Virus record (IMG/VR): IMGVR_UViG_3300008120_000186 | Coordinates: 1 to 64,000 of that record | From: a virus | DNA length: 64,000 nt | Strand: one strand, 5' to 3' | In this document: one piece after another, positions 33,001 through 41,907 of the stretch | How positions within the stretch are numbered: the stretch's first letter is position 1 | Layout of the letters: each line of letters opens with the position of its first letter | Translations under genes and position numbers: made by a program | The notes under the pieces: generated by a model | What the model saw: the letters and a program-made list of their open reading frames with translations, nothing else | The model's database searches: none | Told to the model about the DNA's origin: nothing

Positions 33001-34227
33001 ATGTTTAAATTTAAAGAATACCTTATTGAAAAGAAAAACACTCACATGGAACATGCGGAAGACGATGTTCTTAATGGGGGTGTTGAAGGAACTAGAGATA
33101 GCATAAACGCACTCAGAGCGGTGCGTGATATGCTTGCTGGACATTCCAAAAGCAAAGTTGACATTTCAGTCAAATGGGATGGTGCGCCAGCAGTCTTTGC
33201 AGGACAAGATCCAACAGACGGCAAATTCTTTGTTGCGAAGAAGGGCGTCTTCAATAAAAATCCCAAAGTATACAAAACTCCAGCAGAAATTGATGCAGAC
33301 ACTTCTGGCGACTTAGCAACCAAACTCAAAGCATGTTTGATGTATTTGCCTAAGATCAACATCAAAGGCGTCATTCAAGGCGACTTACTATTCACACAGT
33401 CAGACTTGAAGACAGAAACAATTGAAGGCGAATCATACGTCACGTTTCATCCAAATACGCTAGTGTATGCAGTACCGTCAGAAAGTGAACTTGCTAAAGA
33501 TATCAAAAGAGCAAAGATTGGCATTGTCTGGCATACAATTTACGAAGGCGATACATTCGAAACAATGTCCGCAGTCTTTGGTAAAGATATTCTAAGCACA
33601 CTCACAAAGACACCAAACGTTTGGATGACAAGTGCAGTCTATCAAGACGTATCAGGTAAAGCTACACTCACACAATCAGAAAATGATGAAGTGACTGCAA
33701 TTCTATCTGAAGCTGGAAAGATATTCCAAAAGCTAGATGCACCAACACTAAACTACATCAATACAGACGAAGACTTGATTGAACGCATTAAGACATTCAA
33801 CAATTCAAAAGTACGTCAACAGTTGAAAATCACAAACGTCAAAGCGCACGTTAAAGAATTGATTACCTACATAGAAGATTACTACGAGAAACAAGCCGAG
33901 GGCAAAGGTGAACGTGGTCGTGCTACTCAGATGCTAAAGAAAAGCAAAGTGCTTAAATTCTTCTCGCCAAAAAACAAATCACATCTAGAAGACATTTTCA
34001 CAATGATGAATCTCTTAGCAGAAGCGAAGTTGATTTTGATTAAGAAGATGGATGAAGTTAAAACGTTGAACACTTTCTTGTTGACTAAGAAAGGCTACGA
34101 AGTGACTGGTGTTGAGGGTTATGTTGCAATCGACAAGATCAAAGGCAATGCAGTCAAGTTAGTTGACAGAATGCAATTCAGTTACGCAAACTTCTCGCCT
34201 GATATCATTAAAGGTTGGCAGAGGTAA
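33001..34227 (+). CDS. Nucleotidyltransferase/ligase-like protein with capsid-targeting N-terminus
   Basis: 408 residues. SVKWDGAPAVF contains KxDG, the lysine motif of DNA/RNA ligases and capping enzymes, followed by FFVAKKGVF (motif Ia/III-like) and IQGDLLF. The later motifs are less clear, so activity is uncertain. The first ten residues, MFKFKEYLIE, match the T4 capsid-targeting sequence style (MKTYQEFIAE) and end in LxE, the cleavage consensus of prohead protease gp21. A late promoter precedes it. I infer a protein packaged in the head and perhaps injected with DNA. Confidence 0.75.
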   Translation: MFKFKEYLIEKKNTHMEHAEDDVLNGGVEGTRDSINALRAVRDMLAGHSKSKVDISVKWDGAPAVFAGQDPTDGKFFVAKKGVFNKNPKVYKTPAEIDADTSGDLATKLKACLMYLPKINIKGVIQGDLLFTQSDLKTETIEGESYVTFHPNTLVYAVPSESELAKDIKRAKIGIVWHTIYEGDTFETMSAVFGKDILSTLTKTPNVWMTSAVYQDVSGKATLTQSENDEVTAILSEAGKIFQKLDAPTLNYINTDEDLIERIKTFNNSKVRQQLKITNVKAHVKELITYIEDYYEKQAEGKGERGRATQMLKKSKVLKFFSPKNKSHLEDIFTMMNLLAEAKLILIKKMDEVKTLNTFLLTKKGYEVTGVEGYVAIDKIKGNAVKLVDRMQFSYANFSPDIIKGWQR

Positions 34228-34235
34228 GTTGAGAC

Positions 34236-34594
34236 ATGCCAGATGAATTTGGGTTCTTGGCTGGTGCCAAGGGTATAAGCGAAGGCTTTAAAACTGGAAG
34301 AGAAGCCGGAAGAGAAATTGGCAAGAATATCGAAGATGTTCAAAAGCCCTTGAAGAGTACCGACACCGCAAGCAAATATCGGAAGAAGAGTACAAATTAA
34401 GGGTAGAGTTTGTAAAGAAGTACGGAACTAAAGAGTGGGATAAAGTTATTCAGATTAAGAATGAAATTGAAAAGATAGAACAAGCAGACAAAGCGTATTT
34501 TGATGCTGAGTTGTCAAAAGTTAGATGGGTTCAATTTTGGTGTTTCTTTGTAGCCGCTTGGATTTCATGGTACATTGTATGGGGATCTAAATAA
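34236..34594 (+). CDS. Conserved small membrane-anchored protein split by an apparent -1 frameshift
   Basis: The first frame (34236-34400) encodes MPDEFGFLAGAKGISEGFKT and on to IGKNIEDVQKP, then runs off into unlikely sequence. From about 34345 the -1 frame carries KALEEYRHRKQISEEEYKLR, a charged helix, and ends with a hydrophobic WCFFVAAWISWYIVWGSK at 34594. The second part has no start codon or ribosome site. Related phages have these two parts in one protein of about 120 residues, as I recall the layout. The shift could be an indel or programmed; no classic slippery heptamer was found in the overlap. Confidence 0.6.
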
Positions 34595-34655
34595 GGTTTA
34601 ATTTGAAACCGGACACCTTTATGTATACATCGGGTAACTATTTTTAACGGTAAAT

Positions 34656-35039
34656 ATGTCATATTCTGAAAAAGTTTTAGATCATTACGAAAATCCACGA
34701 AATGTGGGATCATTCGACAAAGATGCCGATAACATAGGTACGGGTATGGTGGGTGCGCCAGCGTGTGGCGATGTTATGAAACTTCAAATTAAAGTAGAAG
34801 ATGGAGTAATTACAGATGCGAAATTCAAAACATACGGATGTGGAAGTGCAATTGCAAGTTCCAGTCTTGTTACAGAGTGGGTCAAGGGCAGAACACTTGA
34901 CGAAGCAGGAAAGATATCTAATTCACAAATTGCTGAAGAACTTGCCTTACCACCGGTTAAAATTCATTGTTCAATACTTGCAGAAGATGCTATAAAGGCG
35001 GCTATAAATGATTACAATAACAGATGTTGCAAAGTCTAA
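34656..35039 (+). CDS. iscU: Iron-sulfur cluster scaffold IscU
   Basis: 127 residues, full length. All functional residues are present: C37 and D39 (GAPACGD), C62 (TYGCGSA), H104 and C105 (KIHCSIL), and the LPPVK motif (98-102) that the HscA chaperone binds. The sequence is very close to proteobacterial IscU over its length, suggesting recent acquisition from a host. It would assemble 2Fe-2S or 4Fe-4S clusters using the host's IscS cysteine desulfurase, as no iscS is present. The next gene, an ErpA-type carrier, overlaps its end, mimicking the host iscU-iscA order. The final residues NNRCCKV add two cysteines. Confidence 0.95.
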   Translation: MSYSEKVLDHYENPRNVGSFDKDADNIGTGMVGAPACGDVMKLQIKVEDGVITDAKFKTYGCGSAIASSSLVTEWVKGRTLDEAGKISNSQIAEELALPPVKIHCSILAEDAIKAAINDYNNRCCKV

Positions 35040-35331
35040 AATCATAGACTTGTTGATGGAAGAAAATAATCCAAATCTATCTTTGAGAGCATTCATTCAA
35101 GGTGGCGGATGTTCGGGATTCAACTACGGATTTACATTCGATGAAATAATGAACGAAGATGATTTTGAAGTTTCTCTTGGAGAATTTAAAGTACTTGTAG
35201 ATGCTACGAGTATGCAATATCTTCAAGGTGCAACAATAGACTATCAAGAAAAGTTGATGAGTAAAGAGTTTGTGTTTATCAATCCTAACGCAAAACAAAC
35301 GTGTGGGTGTGGTAGTAGTTTCACAGTATAA
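35008..35331 (+). CDS. erpA: A-type Fe-S carrier, ErpA/IscA family
   Basis: 107 residues. [15 protein letters not shown] (C35) and [14 protein letters not shown] (C99, C101) are the three cysteine ligands and the flanking ErpA-type consensus. ErpA hands Fe-S clusters to apoproteins such as those in respiration and isoprenoid synthesis. The start lies inside the end of iscU, so the two are co-translated. The receiving protein in the phage is unknown; host enzymes are the likely targets. Confidence 0.94.
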   Translation: MITITDVAKSKIIDLLMEENNPNLSLRAFIQGGGCSGFNYGFTFDEIMNEDDFEVSLGEFKVLVDATSMQYLQGATIDYQEKLMSKEFVFINPNAKQTCGCGSSFTV

Positions 35332-35350
35332 TAATTAAATGGAATAAAAA

Positions 35351-36145
35351 ATGGCACAAGAAGGCTTTTTATACGAAGAGAATGCATATAAGGCGTTGAA
35401 CAAATATAAGATTTCAACGGGTGGAACTGCCGGCGCATCACACGACAAACCAGATTTGACTATTCAAGCAAAAGGTAAAAAGCCTACTGGTTGCGAACTT
35501 AAAAATTCACCGACTGCCGCTGGTTCTTTAGTTATGAAATACTACGATGGTAAGTGGCAATTCGGTGACATTGGAACTGATCCTGAGAAAGAATTCTTAG
35601 TTGAATTAGCAAAGAAGTTCAATTTGCTAAAAGAGATGAACACTAGTGGAACTCACGGTAAAGATTGGCGTGGTAAGGTGCCTTCTTTGCAAAATGATGA
35701 AAGAGGTAAAAAAGTCATAGTTGGTGCTAAAGATAAGGCGGCCGCATACAAATCAGATTTAGAAAAGTTTGGGGCGCAAAATGAAGTGCATGTGCCTATT
35801 CCAGCAAAAGCAATATGTGACTATTACATTGCAAAAAAATGTTCGTATATCAATGTGGGAACTCACGGATTCTTTACATTAGCAGGCAAAGACTTATTGG
35901 GTCTACAGCCAAAACTCAAAGCAAACAAGAATTCTCCGATTCCCGATTTTGCTAAGAATGCATCTGCGGTTATTCGTGTTCGCTGTCAATATAAGGGTGG
36001 TGGAGACTATCAGTTTGTTATGACGTTACAATTCGGTAAAGTATCAAAATCCCCATATAACATTGCACCCCTTAAAAAAGGCGCTAGTGCGGCAATTGAT
36101 GAAGTAGCATTAAAGGCAGACCCCATACTTCTAGCATTCATGTAA
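35351..36145 (+). CDS. PD-(D/E)XK nuclease-like protein
   Basis: 264 residues. Near the N-terminus GASHDKPDLTIQAKGKKPTG and CELK give the D...(E)xK catalytic core expected of this fold. A repeated basic/turn pattern follows. Such proteins occur in T4-like marine phages without defined function. A TATAAATA late promoter follows its stop. It may act in packaging or DNA repair; this is inference. Confidence 0.6.
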   Translation: MAQEGFLYEENAYKALNKYKISTGGTAGASHDKPDLTIQAKGKKPTGCELKNSPTAAGSLVMKYYDGKWQFGDIGTDPEKEFLVELAKKFNLLKEMNTSGTHGKDWRGKVPSLQNDERGKKVIVGAKDKAAAYKSDLEKFGAQNEVHVPIPAKAICDYYIAKKCSYINVGTHGFFTLAGKDLLGLQPKLKANKNSPIPDFAKNASAVIRVRCQYKGGGDYQFVMTLQFGKVSKSPYNIAPLKKGASAAIDEVALKADPILLAFM

Positions 36146-36147
36146 AT

Positions 36148-36155
36148 TATAAATA
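36148..36155 (+). promoter_or_regulatory. T4-type late promoter (TATAAATA)
   Basis: Exact TATAAATA three bases after the nuclease-like gene's stop codon and 65 bases before the head-polyprotein ATG. Confidence 0.75.
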
Positions 36156-36219
36156 AACTATAACACAGTTAGGCTACGGCAAACCTGAACAGATAAGTCT
36201 ACGGAAAACTCTATTACAT

Positions 36220-38994
36220 ATGAAATCGTTTAAAGAATCAATATTGCTTGATGAAGCAAAAGCCAAAGGCAAAGTAATTGTCGTATATGGCGGTGGCTTT
36301 CAGCCATTTCACGCCGGTCATTTGAGTAGTTACACTCAAGCCAAATCCAAATTTCGCACTCCAGACTTTTATGTTGCATCTAGCAACGACACAAAGGTTC
36401 GCCCAATCCCATTCAAAGACAAAGAATTCCTAGCACAGCAAGCAGGAGTTACAGACGATTTCGTTCAGGTCGTTCAGCCGATTAATCCAGAAGAGATTAT
36501 GAAGAAGTATGACGAAAAGAAAGATGTTCTCATTCTTGTTCGTTCTGAACGTGACCCAATGAAGTACACAAAGAAAGATGGTTCGCCAGCGTACTATCAG
36601 CCATTTGTCAGCATTGATAAATGTGAATCATTCGAAACACACGCATATATTTTTGTGACTAAGAAACACGACTTTAAAGTTAATGGCAAAGAAGCATTCT
36701 CTGGTAGTCAAGTTAGAAAAATGTATTCGGACGCAGACTCAGAAGGCAGAGATAAAATCATCAGTGATTTATATCCAAAAGCAAGAAGTAAAGCTAAGGT
36801 GAAAAAACTTTTAGACAAATACATAGGTGGTGGCATGAACGAAGAAATAGAACAACAAGACGAAGCAGTTCTTGGCTACAAACAACGTAGACAAAGAGCG
36901 CAACAATTTAAACGAATTCAAAAGCGTTTAGTCAGAGCAAGAGCATTACAAGCAAAACGTTTTGCCGACCCTAAGAGATTAAAAAGAAGAGCCGCTAAAA
37001 TGGCATATCAATTCTTCAGAGGACGCCTTGCTGGTGGTAAGAACTATGCAGACTTGGGTACTGGAGAGAAAATTGCAATCGACACTAGATTGCAAAAGAT
37101 GTTGCCTGCAATTAAAAAGTTTGCAGTACGTTTAGTGCCAGCCGCTAGAAGTAAAGAAGTTGCACGTAAAAACATGATGATGAAAAGAGAAGATTTGAAT
37201 CATATGTTCGAGCAATTCATTGTTGAGAAACCAACTATACCGCAAGACAAAGATATTGCAAAGAGAGATGGAACACAACCGAAAAAGTATTATGTTGGTT
37301 TAGACAAAGATACAAAAGACGCTAGAGCATCACACTTTGAGAAAACTGGACCAAAATCAGATTCAGACAAGAGTGCATATAAAGATGCGCCTGGTGACAA
37401 AGAGGCAAGAGAAAAAGGTATGCAACAATCAAAGCATACACTCAAATTCAAACAGATGTATGGTGAAGCAGTAAAGACACCAGAAGAAAGAAAAGAAGTT
37501 TCTAGATTAGATCAATTGGTTCGTTTGGGATTGGCAGACACTAAATCTCTTACAGTCATTAAGCGTTCCGTTGAGAAATTAAAATCTGGCGACATGTTGA
37601 ATCCGTCAGAACGAAATGTCACAAATGATTTGTTGACAACGCTACTTGATATGGTAACTTCAAGCGATGCATTGTTTAGAATGACAAAGACGCAGTTGCA
37701 AAAAGAATCTATTGATGAAGCCGCATACAAAGGCAACATTGGTGCAATGGAGATGATGAAGTTCTTCCAAGTTGCAACACCACAAGAAAAAGAAAAACTC
37801 AAGAAACTTATTGCCGATAAGAATCAATCAGCCGCTTGGAAAATGATTCAAGACGTTACTGGTATGAAACTCATGGGCGAAGACGATGAGTACGATGACA
37901 ATGACTATGATGAGACTGATGGACTGTCAATGGCGCAGATTGAAGTTTCTAACATGATTCAAGACGCAGAAGAATTGCTTGAAATGATGGATGAAATGGA
38001 TGAAGAGCCAGATGCTTGGGTTCTATCTAAGATCACTAAGGCTGCCGATTACGTTTCAACAGTACGTGATTACTTAGAATTCGAAGGCGACTTTGATTAT
38101 CAAGATGATGACGAAGATAGTGGCGAGGAAGAAGACGATGGTGAGTTTTCTGGCGCAGAGTTAGATATGTACGCAAGTCAAATGGAACCAGATGAGTTTG
38201 GTGATGCTTACGAAGAATTCAAGCCAATCTTAGAAGAAATCGAAGGCTTGAAAAAGAAATCAGAAAAGTCTGGTATTGCTTATAGCATTCTCAAAGCAGT
38301 TTACGACAGAGGTATGGCCGCATGGCAAGGTGGCCATCGTCCTGGAACAACACCACAGCAATGGGCATTTGCTAGAGTGAATTCATTCATTACAAAAGGT
38401 CCTGGCACTTGGGGTAAAGCAGATAAAGACTTAGCTTCCAAAGTTAGAAGTAACGAAGAGTTTTCTAGATTTGCTGAAGCATTAGAGTGGGGTACAGATG
38501 CAATGCGTAAGAAGTATGCAAAAGATACGCCAGGACAATCTGAAGAAACATGTTGTGATGATTGTGATGAAAATGCTGTCGTTGACGAAGCATGTTGGGA
38601 CACACACAAACAAGTTGGTATGAAGAAAAAAGGCAACAGAATGGTTCCCGACTGTCGCCCTAAAAACGAAGAAGTAGAAGAAGTACTAGAAGAAGTTGAT
38701 TGGGAACAAGTTGTTAACGAAGCAGAGTATCAAGGTAAGTCTGTTAAGTTGAACGATCCATTCAGAACATCTGATGGTCCGAAGAAGTTTGGTGTCTACA
38801 CTATGGGACCAAATGGTAAAGTTGTTGTCGTTCGTTTTGGTGATCCCAATATGGAAATCAAACGTGACGATCCTGAGAGATTAAAGAGTTATCGTGCTAG
38901 ACACGGTTGCGACAATCCCGGACCAAAGTGGAAAGCAAACTATTGGTCTTGCCAAATGTGGCGTTCAGACAAAAGCGTAAGCGATTTAGATTAA
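36220..38994 (+). CDS. Multi-module head polyprotein starting with a nucleotidyltransferase domain
   Basis: 924 residues. The start MKSFKESILLDEA fits a capsid-targeting peptide with a gp21-type LxE site. Module 1 (about 15-200) is a nucleotidyltransferase: HAGH at 31-34 and SGSQVRKM near 161. Module 2 (about 216-330) is very basic (KRRAAKMAYQFFRGRLAGGK) and ends in MFEQFIVE, again a targeting-like LxE/IxE site at 333-336. Module 3 has KYYVGLDKDTKDARASHF. Then a helical module, an acidic stretch (DDEDSGEEEDDGE), a WQGGHRPGTTPQQWAFARVN module, a CWDTHKQVGMKKKGNRMVPD module, and a C-terminal KFGVYTMGPNGKVVVVRFGD module. Each is found in other phage late proteins. I infer cleavage into several internal head proteins. 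Confidence 0.75.
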   Translation: MKSFKESILLDEAKAKGKVIVVYGGGFQPFHAGHLSSYTQAKSKFRTPDFYVASSNDTKVRPIPFKDKEFLAQQAGVTDDFVQVVQPINPEEIMKKYDEKKDVLILVRSERDPMKYTKKDGSPAYYQPFVSIDKCESFETHAYIFVTKKHDFKVNGKEAFSGSQVRKMYSDADSEGRDKIISDLYPKARSKAKVKKLLDKYIGGGMNEEIEQQDEAVLGYKQRRQRAQQFKRIQKRLVRARALQAKRFADPKRLKRRAAKMAYQFFRGRLAGGKNYADLGTGEKIAIDTRLQKMLPAIKKFAVRLVPAARSKEVARKNMMMKREDLNHMFEQFIVEKPTIPQDKDIAKRDGTQPKKYYVGLDKDTKDARASHFEKTGPKSDSDKSAYKDAPGDKEAREKGMQQSKHTLKFKQMYGEAVKTPEERKEVSRLDQLVRLGLADTKSLTVIKRSVEKLKSGDMLNPSERNVTNDLLTTLLDMVTSSDALFRMTKTQLQKESIDEAAYKGNIGAMEMMKFFQVATPQEKEKLKKLIADKNQSAAWKMIQDVTGMKLMGEDDEYDDNDYDETDGLSMAQIEVSNMIQDAEELLEMMDEMDEEPDAWVLSKITKAADYVSTVRDYLEFEGDFDYQDDDEDSGEEEDDGEFSGAELDMYASQMEPDEFGDAYEEFKPILEEIEGLKKKSEKSGIAYSILKAVYDRGMAAWQGGHRPGTTPQQWAFARVNSFITKGPGTWGKADKDLASKVRSNEEFSRFAEALEWGTDAMRKKYAKDTPGQSEETCCDDCDENAVVDEACWDTHKQVGMKKKGNRMVPDCRPKNEEVEEVLEEVDWEQVVNEAEYQGKSVKLNDPFRTSDGPKKFGVYTMGPNGKVVVVRFGDPNMEIKRDDPERLKSYRARHGCDNPGPKWKANYWSCQMWRSDKSVSDLD

Positions 38995-39008
38995 GGTGGA
39001 GATAAAAA

Positions 39009-40616
39009 ATGACAGATAAAAATATTCAAGAAGCAGAAGTTGGCTCTGGAACAAAAGTTGCAGATACAAAGCAATCTGAGAAACGTGCCCAATTGACATT
39101 GAAGTCAATTCAGTTACGTTTGAAGCAAGAGAAAGAACGTGCCGCACTTCAACAGCAAAAGAAATCTTTGCAAGTCAAAGAAGGCATTGAAGAATCTTTT
39201 AGCCCATCTCAGATCGCCGCTTTGAAAGCAGAGTACTCTAAGATTAATACAATCGATCCATCAAGTGACACATACAAGAAATTGATTGCTATGCTTGATA
39301 GATTAGATTTGAAATCTTTACAATCTCTTGCTGGCGCTGAAGTTAAGTTCGTATCTAAACTTGCACAGAATCGTGTTGCTAGAAAAAACATGAAAGAAGA
39401 AATTCAACTTGCCGAATTGTCAACAGATAAACTAGCAGACTACAAAAAGAAAGCTGGCGCTGATGCAACGGCTGCCGATAAAGCAGGCGATATAAAAAAA
39501 GGTAACAAGCGTTTCTCTGGCATTATGAAAGCAACTAGAAAACAATTTGACAATGATGCAAAGCAGAAAACCGAAGAGTTATCACCGAAGCAAAAAGAAA
39601 TTGATAAAAACAAAAACGGCAAGATTGACGGATTTGATTTAGCACACTTACGTAAGAAGACTGAGGAGTTGTCACCAAAACAAAAAGCATTAGACAAGAA
39701 CAAGAATGGTAAAATTGATGGCAGTGACTTAGCGCATTTGCGTAGTAAAAAGAAACAGCCACAAGGTGCAGACTTTGCCGCACAAAGACGCAAAGAAAGA
39801 CTTGCATCTAATGGGCGTATGGATGAAGCGAAGTCTGACTACGAAGTTTATCACAAAGATTATTCTGGTGCAGTACAGACAGCTATCAAGCAAGCAGAGA
39901 AGCGTGGCTTTGAAGTAGACATGGATGACTGGCACGACAAAGTTGCGACCGGTCCTAAGAAGCCATCGTCAGGCAAAACAAATTCATTTTCTGTTAAGTT
40001 AAAGAAAGACGGCAAAGAATCTAAGAAAGCATTGCATCTTCAAGTGTACAACATGGACAATCAGAAGTATGAGTTGAACATGTACATTGAAGAAGTTCAA
40101 TTGGATGAAGCTGGTAGCCCTGCACAACAAGCCGCCATTGCTATTGCAATGAAGAAGGCTGGTAAGAAGCCAAAAGATATGGAAGAGAGTGACGCATACG
40201 ACAAGAACGTTAAGCCAAGCGACAAGCCACATGATAAAGAGGCTGCCGACAAACGTGCAAAGCTAGCCGCATTAGCCGCTAGAAAGAAAATGTCTGAAGG
40301 TTTAATGAATAAGATTAAAGCTATCAAGCGTGGTATTGAAGCAAAGGCAAAATCAGACGATCATTTTGACAAAGCAGGTGATCCAAAGAATCCAGACGCA
40401 AGAAAAGACTTGAAAAAAGCAGTTCGCTATCACAATCTTTTAAACAAAGAAGAAGTTGTACTTGAAGCTAAAAAACCTAAATCTTTCAAAAACATTAAGA
40501 AAAAAATAAAAGAAGAAGAAGTACCTAACAAGTCTACAGTTCAAAAGGGTGATGCATTGACTGGTAAAAAAGAACCAATCGAAATCAATCCCGAATTGAA
40601 AGATGCGGCAAAATAA
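39009..40616 (+). CDS. Second modular head polyprotein with EF-hand-like repeats
   Basis: 535 residues, highly charged. After a coiled N-terminus, STDKLADYKKKAGADATAAD starts a module seen in other phage polyproteins. Two tandem 30-residue repeats follow (from about residue 188), each with DKNKNGKIDGxDL, an EF-hand/dockerin-like calcium loop. Next comes SDYEVYHKDYSGAVQTAIKQ and a domain ending YNMDNQKYELNMYIEEVQLDEA, where LDE-A again matches the prohead protease rule. The rest is a Lys-rich tail. It probably is processed and packaged; the role of calcium is speculative. Confidence 0.7.
   Translation: MTDKNIQEAEVGSGTKVADTKQSEKRAQLTLKSIQLRLKQEKERAALQQQKKSLQVKEGIEESFSPSQIAALKAEYSKINTIDPSSDTYKKLIAMLDRLDLKSLQSLAGAEVKFVSKLAQNRVARKNMKEEIQLAELSTDKLADYKKKAGADATAADKAGDIKKGNKRFSGIMKATRKQFDNDAKQKTEELSPKQKEIDKNKNGKIDGFDLAHLRKKTEELSPKQKALDKNKNGKIDGSDLAHLRSKKKQPQGADFAAQRRKERLASNGRMDEAKSDYEVYHKDYSGAVQTAIKQAEKRGFEVDMDDWHDKVATGPKKPSSGKTNSFSVKLKKDGKESKKALHLQVYNMDNQKYELNMYIEEVQLDEAGSPAQQAAIAIAMKKAGKKPKDMEESDAYDKNVKPSDKPHDKEAADKRAKLAALAARKKMSEGLMNKIKAIKRGIEAKAKSDDHFDKAGDPKNPDARKDLKKAVRYHNLLNKEEVVLEAKKPKSFKNIKKKIKEEEVPNKSTVQKGDALTGKKEPIEINPELKDAAK
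39570..39749 (+). repeat. Two tandem 90-bp repeats encoding EF-hand-like loops
   Basis: Unit 1 39570-39659, unit 2 39660-39749, both encoding TEELSPKQK..DKNKNGKIDG followed by xDLAHLR. The DNA copies differ at many third positions, so the duplication is not recent or has been recoded. Confidence 0.85.
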
Positions 40617-40617
40617 A

Positions 40618-41112
40618 ATGAATAACGAATTGCCACAAATATATTGTGACATGGACCAAGTGTTAGTCAACTTTATGGGCGGTGCAAATAAAGTATTGAC
40701 TGCACAAGGACTACAGCCTTTTCAGCAAGAAGAAAAGAATGTCAAATGGGAAGCACTAAGTAAAGTTCCAAAGTTTTGGGCTAACTTAGAGCCTATGTCT
40801 GACGCTATGACGCTATGGAGATATATCAGACCGCACAATCCATTTGTGTTATCTACACCATCCAAACGTATGGCGACATGTAAGCCTGAAAAGATTGAAT
40901 GGGTTCGCAAACATTTGGGTAATGTAGAACACATTTATCTTGTCCCGAGAGAGGATAAACAGAAATTTGCAGTAAATAAGGACGGAACCCGCAATCTATT
41001 AATTGATGATTATGAAAAAAACATCAAAGAATGGGTTTCTGCTGGAGGAATTGGAATACGACATATAAATAGTATGAACACTATTTCACAATTACGAAAA
41101 CTAGGATATTAA
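40618..41112 (+). CDS. HAD-family 5'(3')-deoxyribonucleotidase-like phosphatase
   Basis: 164 residues from the ATG two bases after the preceding TAA. CDMDQVLVNF is the DxD nucleophile motif of the NT5C-like HAD family, and VLSTPSKR and LLIDDYEKNIKEW give motifs II and IV. It would dephosphorylate deoxynucleotides. A TATAAATA motif lies inside its 3' end, serving the next gene. Confidence 0.8.
   Translation: MNNELPQIYCDMDQVLVNFMGGANKVLTAQGLQPFQQEEKNVKWEALSKVPKFWANLEPMSDAMTLWRYIRPHNPFVLSTPSKRMATCKPEKIEWVRKHLGNVEHIYLVPREDKQKFAVNKDGTRNLLIDDYEKNIKEWVSAGGIGIRHINSMNTISQLRKLGY
41064..41071 (+). promoter_or_regulatory. T4-type late promoter (TATAAATA) inside the phosphatase gene
   Basis: Exact TATAAATA, 57 bases upstream of the ATG of a structural gene. 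Confidence 0.6.
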
Positions 41113-41127
41113 TAAAAGGAGAACACC

Positions 41128-41901
41128 ATGGCACTATGGGGAAACAAAGAAGCACTTGCATTGACGGGTACAGTAGCAACAACAAACGGTTCGGCTACAG
41201 TCACTGGCACTAGCACAGTTTTTACAACAGAAGCACAAGTTGGTGATGTTATTACCGTTAACAGCACTTTCGCAAAAATTATCGGAATCACTAGCAATAC
41301 TGCATTGACGATTAGTCCAGCTTGGGCAATCGCTAATACTACAGGTGTTAGTGCTACGCTAGAACAATCACCGAAATGGCTTGCCGCTGGTTCTGGTGCA
41401 ACAGTACAGAGCATCGGAAACGTTTATGGCGTTGATGCAGGCGAAGCAACAGCTAATAATGAAATTCCTGGATGGGTTTACACAAACGTGTATACAGACA
41501 TGCACGGAAACATTCGCAGAAAATCAGAAGTTCTTTGCACACTTGCTACAATTACTACTGATGCAGAAGACACAGTTTATCCAGATTACAGACTTGTTAT
41601 TGGTACACAACCAACAAGCAAAACTGTTACTGCTGGTAGCGCAAACACATTCACTATTGCTACAACATCTGTACCAACTGGTGCTACGATTAACTATCGT
41701 TGGCAACGTGCGGCTAATGCTAACGTAGCATTCGCAGATTTGACAAACACAGGTACATTCACAAACACAACGACAACAACTCTAAACTTTGCAAACTCTT
41801 CAGTTGCAGTAAGCGGTTCTATCTATCGTGTTCAAATGTCTGTTACAGGCGGTACTGGTGCAAACACAGTATCTGCAAACGCAGTATTGACGATTGCTTA
41901 A
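41128..41901 (+). CDS. Virion structural protein with C-terminal Ig-like domain
   Basis: 257 residues, rich in Thr, Ala, Asn and Gly. The N-terminal domain has GTVATTNGSATVTGTSTVFT and VGDVITVN, a beta repeat seen in many phage structural proteins, then YGVDAGEATANNEIPGWVYT. The C-terminal 95 residues (TSKTVTAGSANTFTI, then WQRAANANVAFADL and VSANAVLTIA) form an Ig-like fold of the Big/I-set kind used in decoration or fibre proteins. A strong AAAAGGAG ribosome site and late promoter support high late expression. Confidence 0.75.
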   Translation: MALWGNKEALALTGTVATTNGSATVTGTSTVFTTEAQVGDVITVNSTFAKIIGITSNTALTISPAWAIANTTGVSATLEQSPKWLAAGSGATVQSIGNVYGVDAGEATANNEIPGWVYTNVYTDMHGNIRRKSEVLCTLATITTDAEDTVYPDYRLVIGTQPTSKTVTAGSANTFTIATTSVPTGATINYRWQRAANANVAFADLTNTGTFTNTTTTTLNFANSSVAVSGSIYRVQMSVTGGTGANTVSANAVLTIA

Positions 41902-41907
41902 TAATAC

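Noticed and set aside
34340-34397. Classic X-XXY-YYZ slippery site in the split gene before iscU
   Set aside because: No heptamer fits the zero frame; the nearest, around CAAAAG, allows slipping only in the A site.
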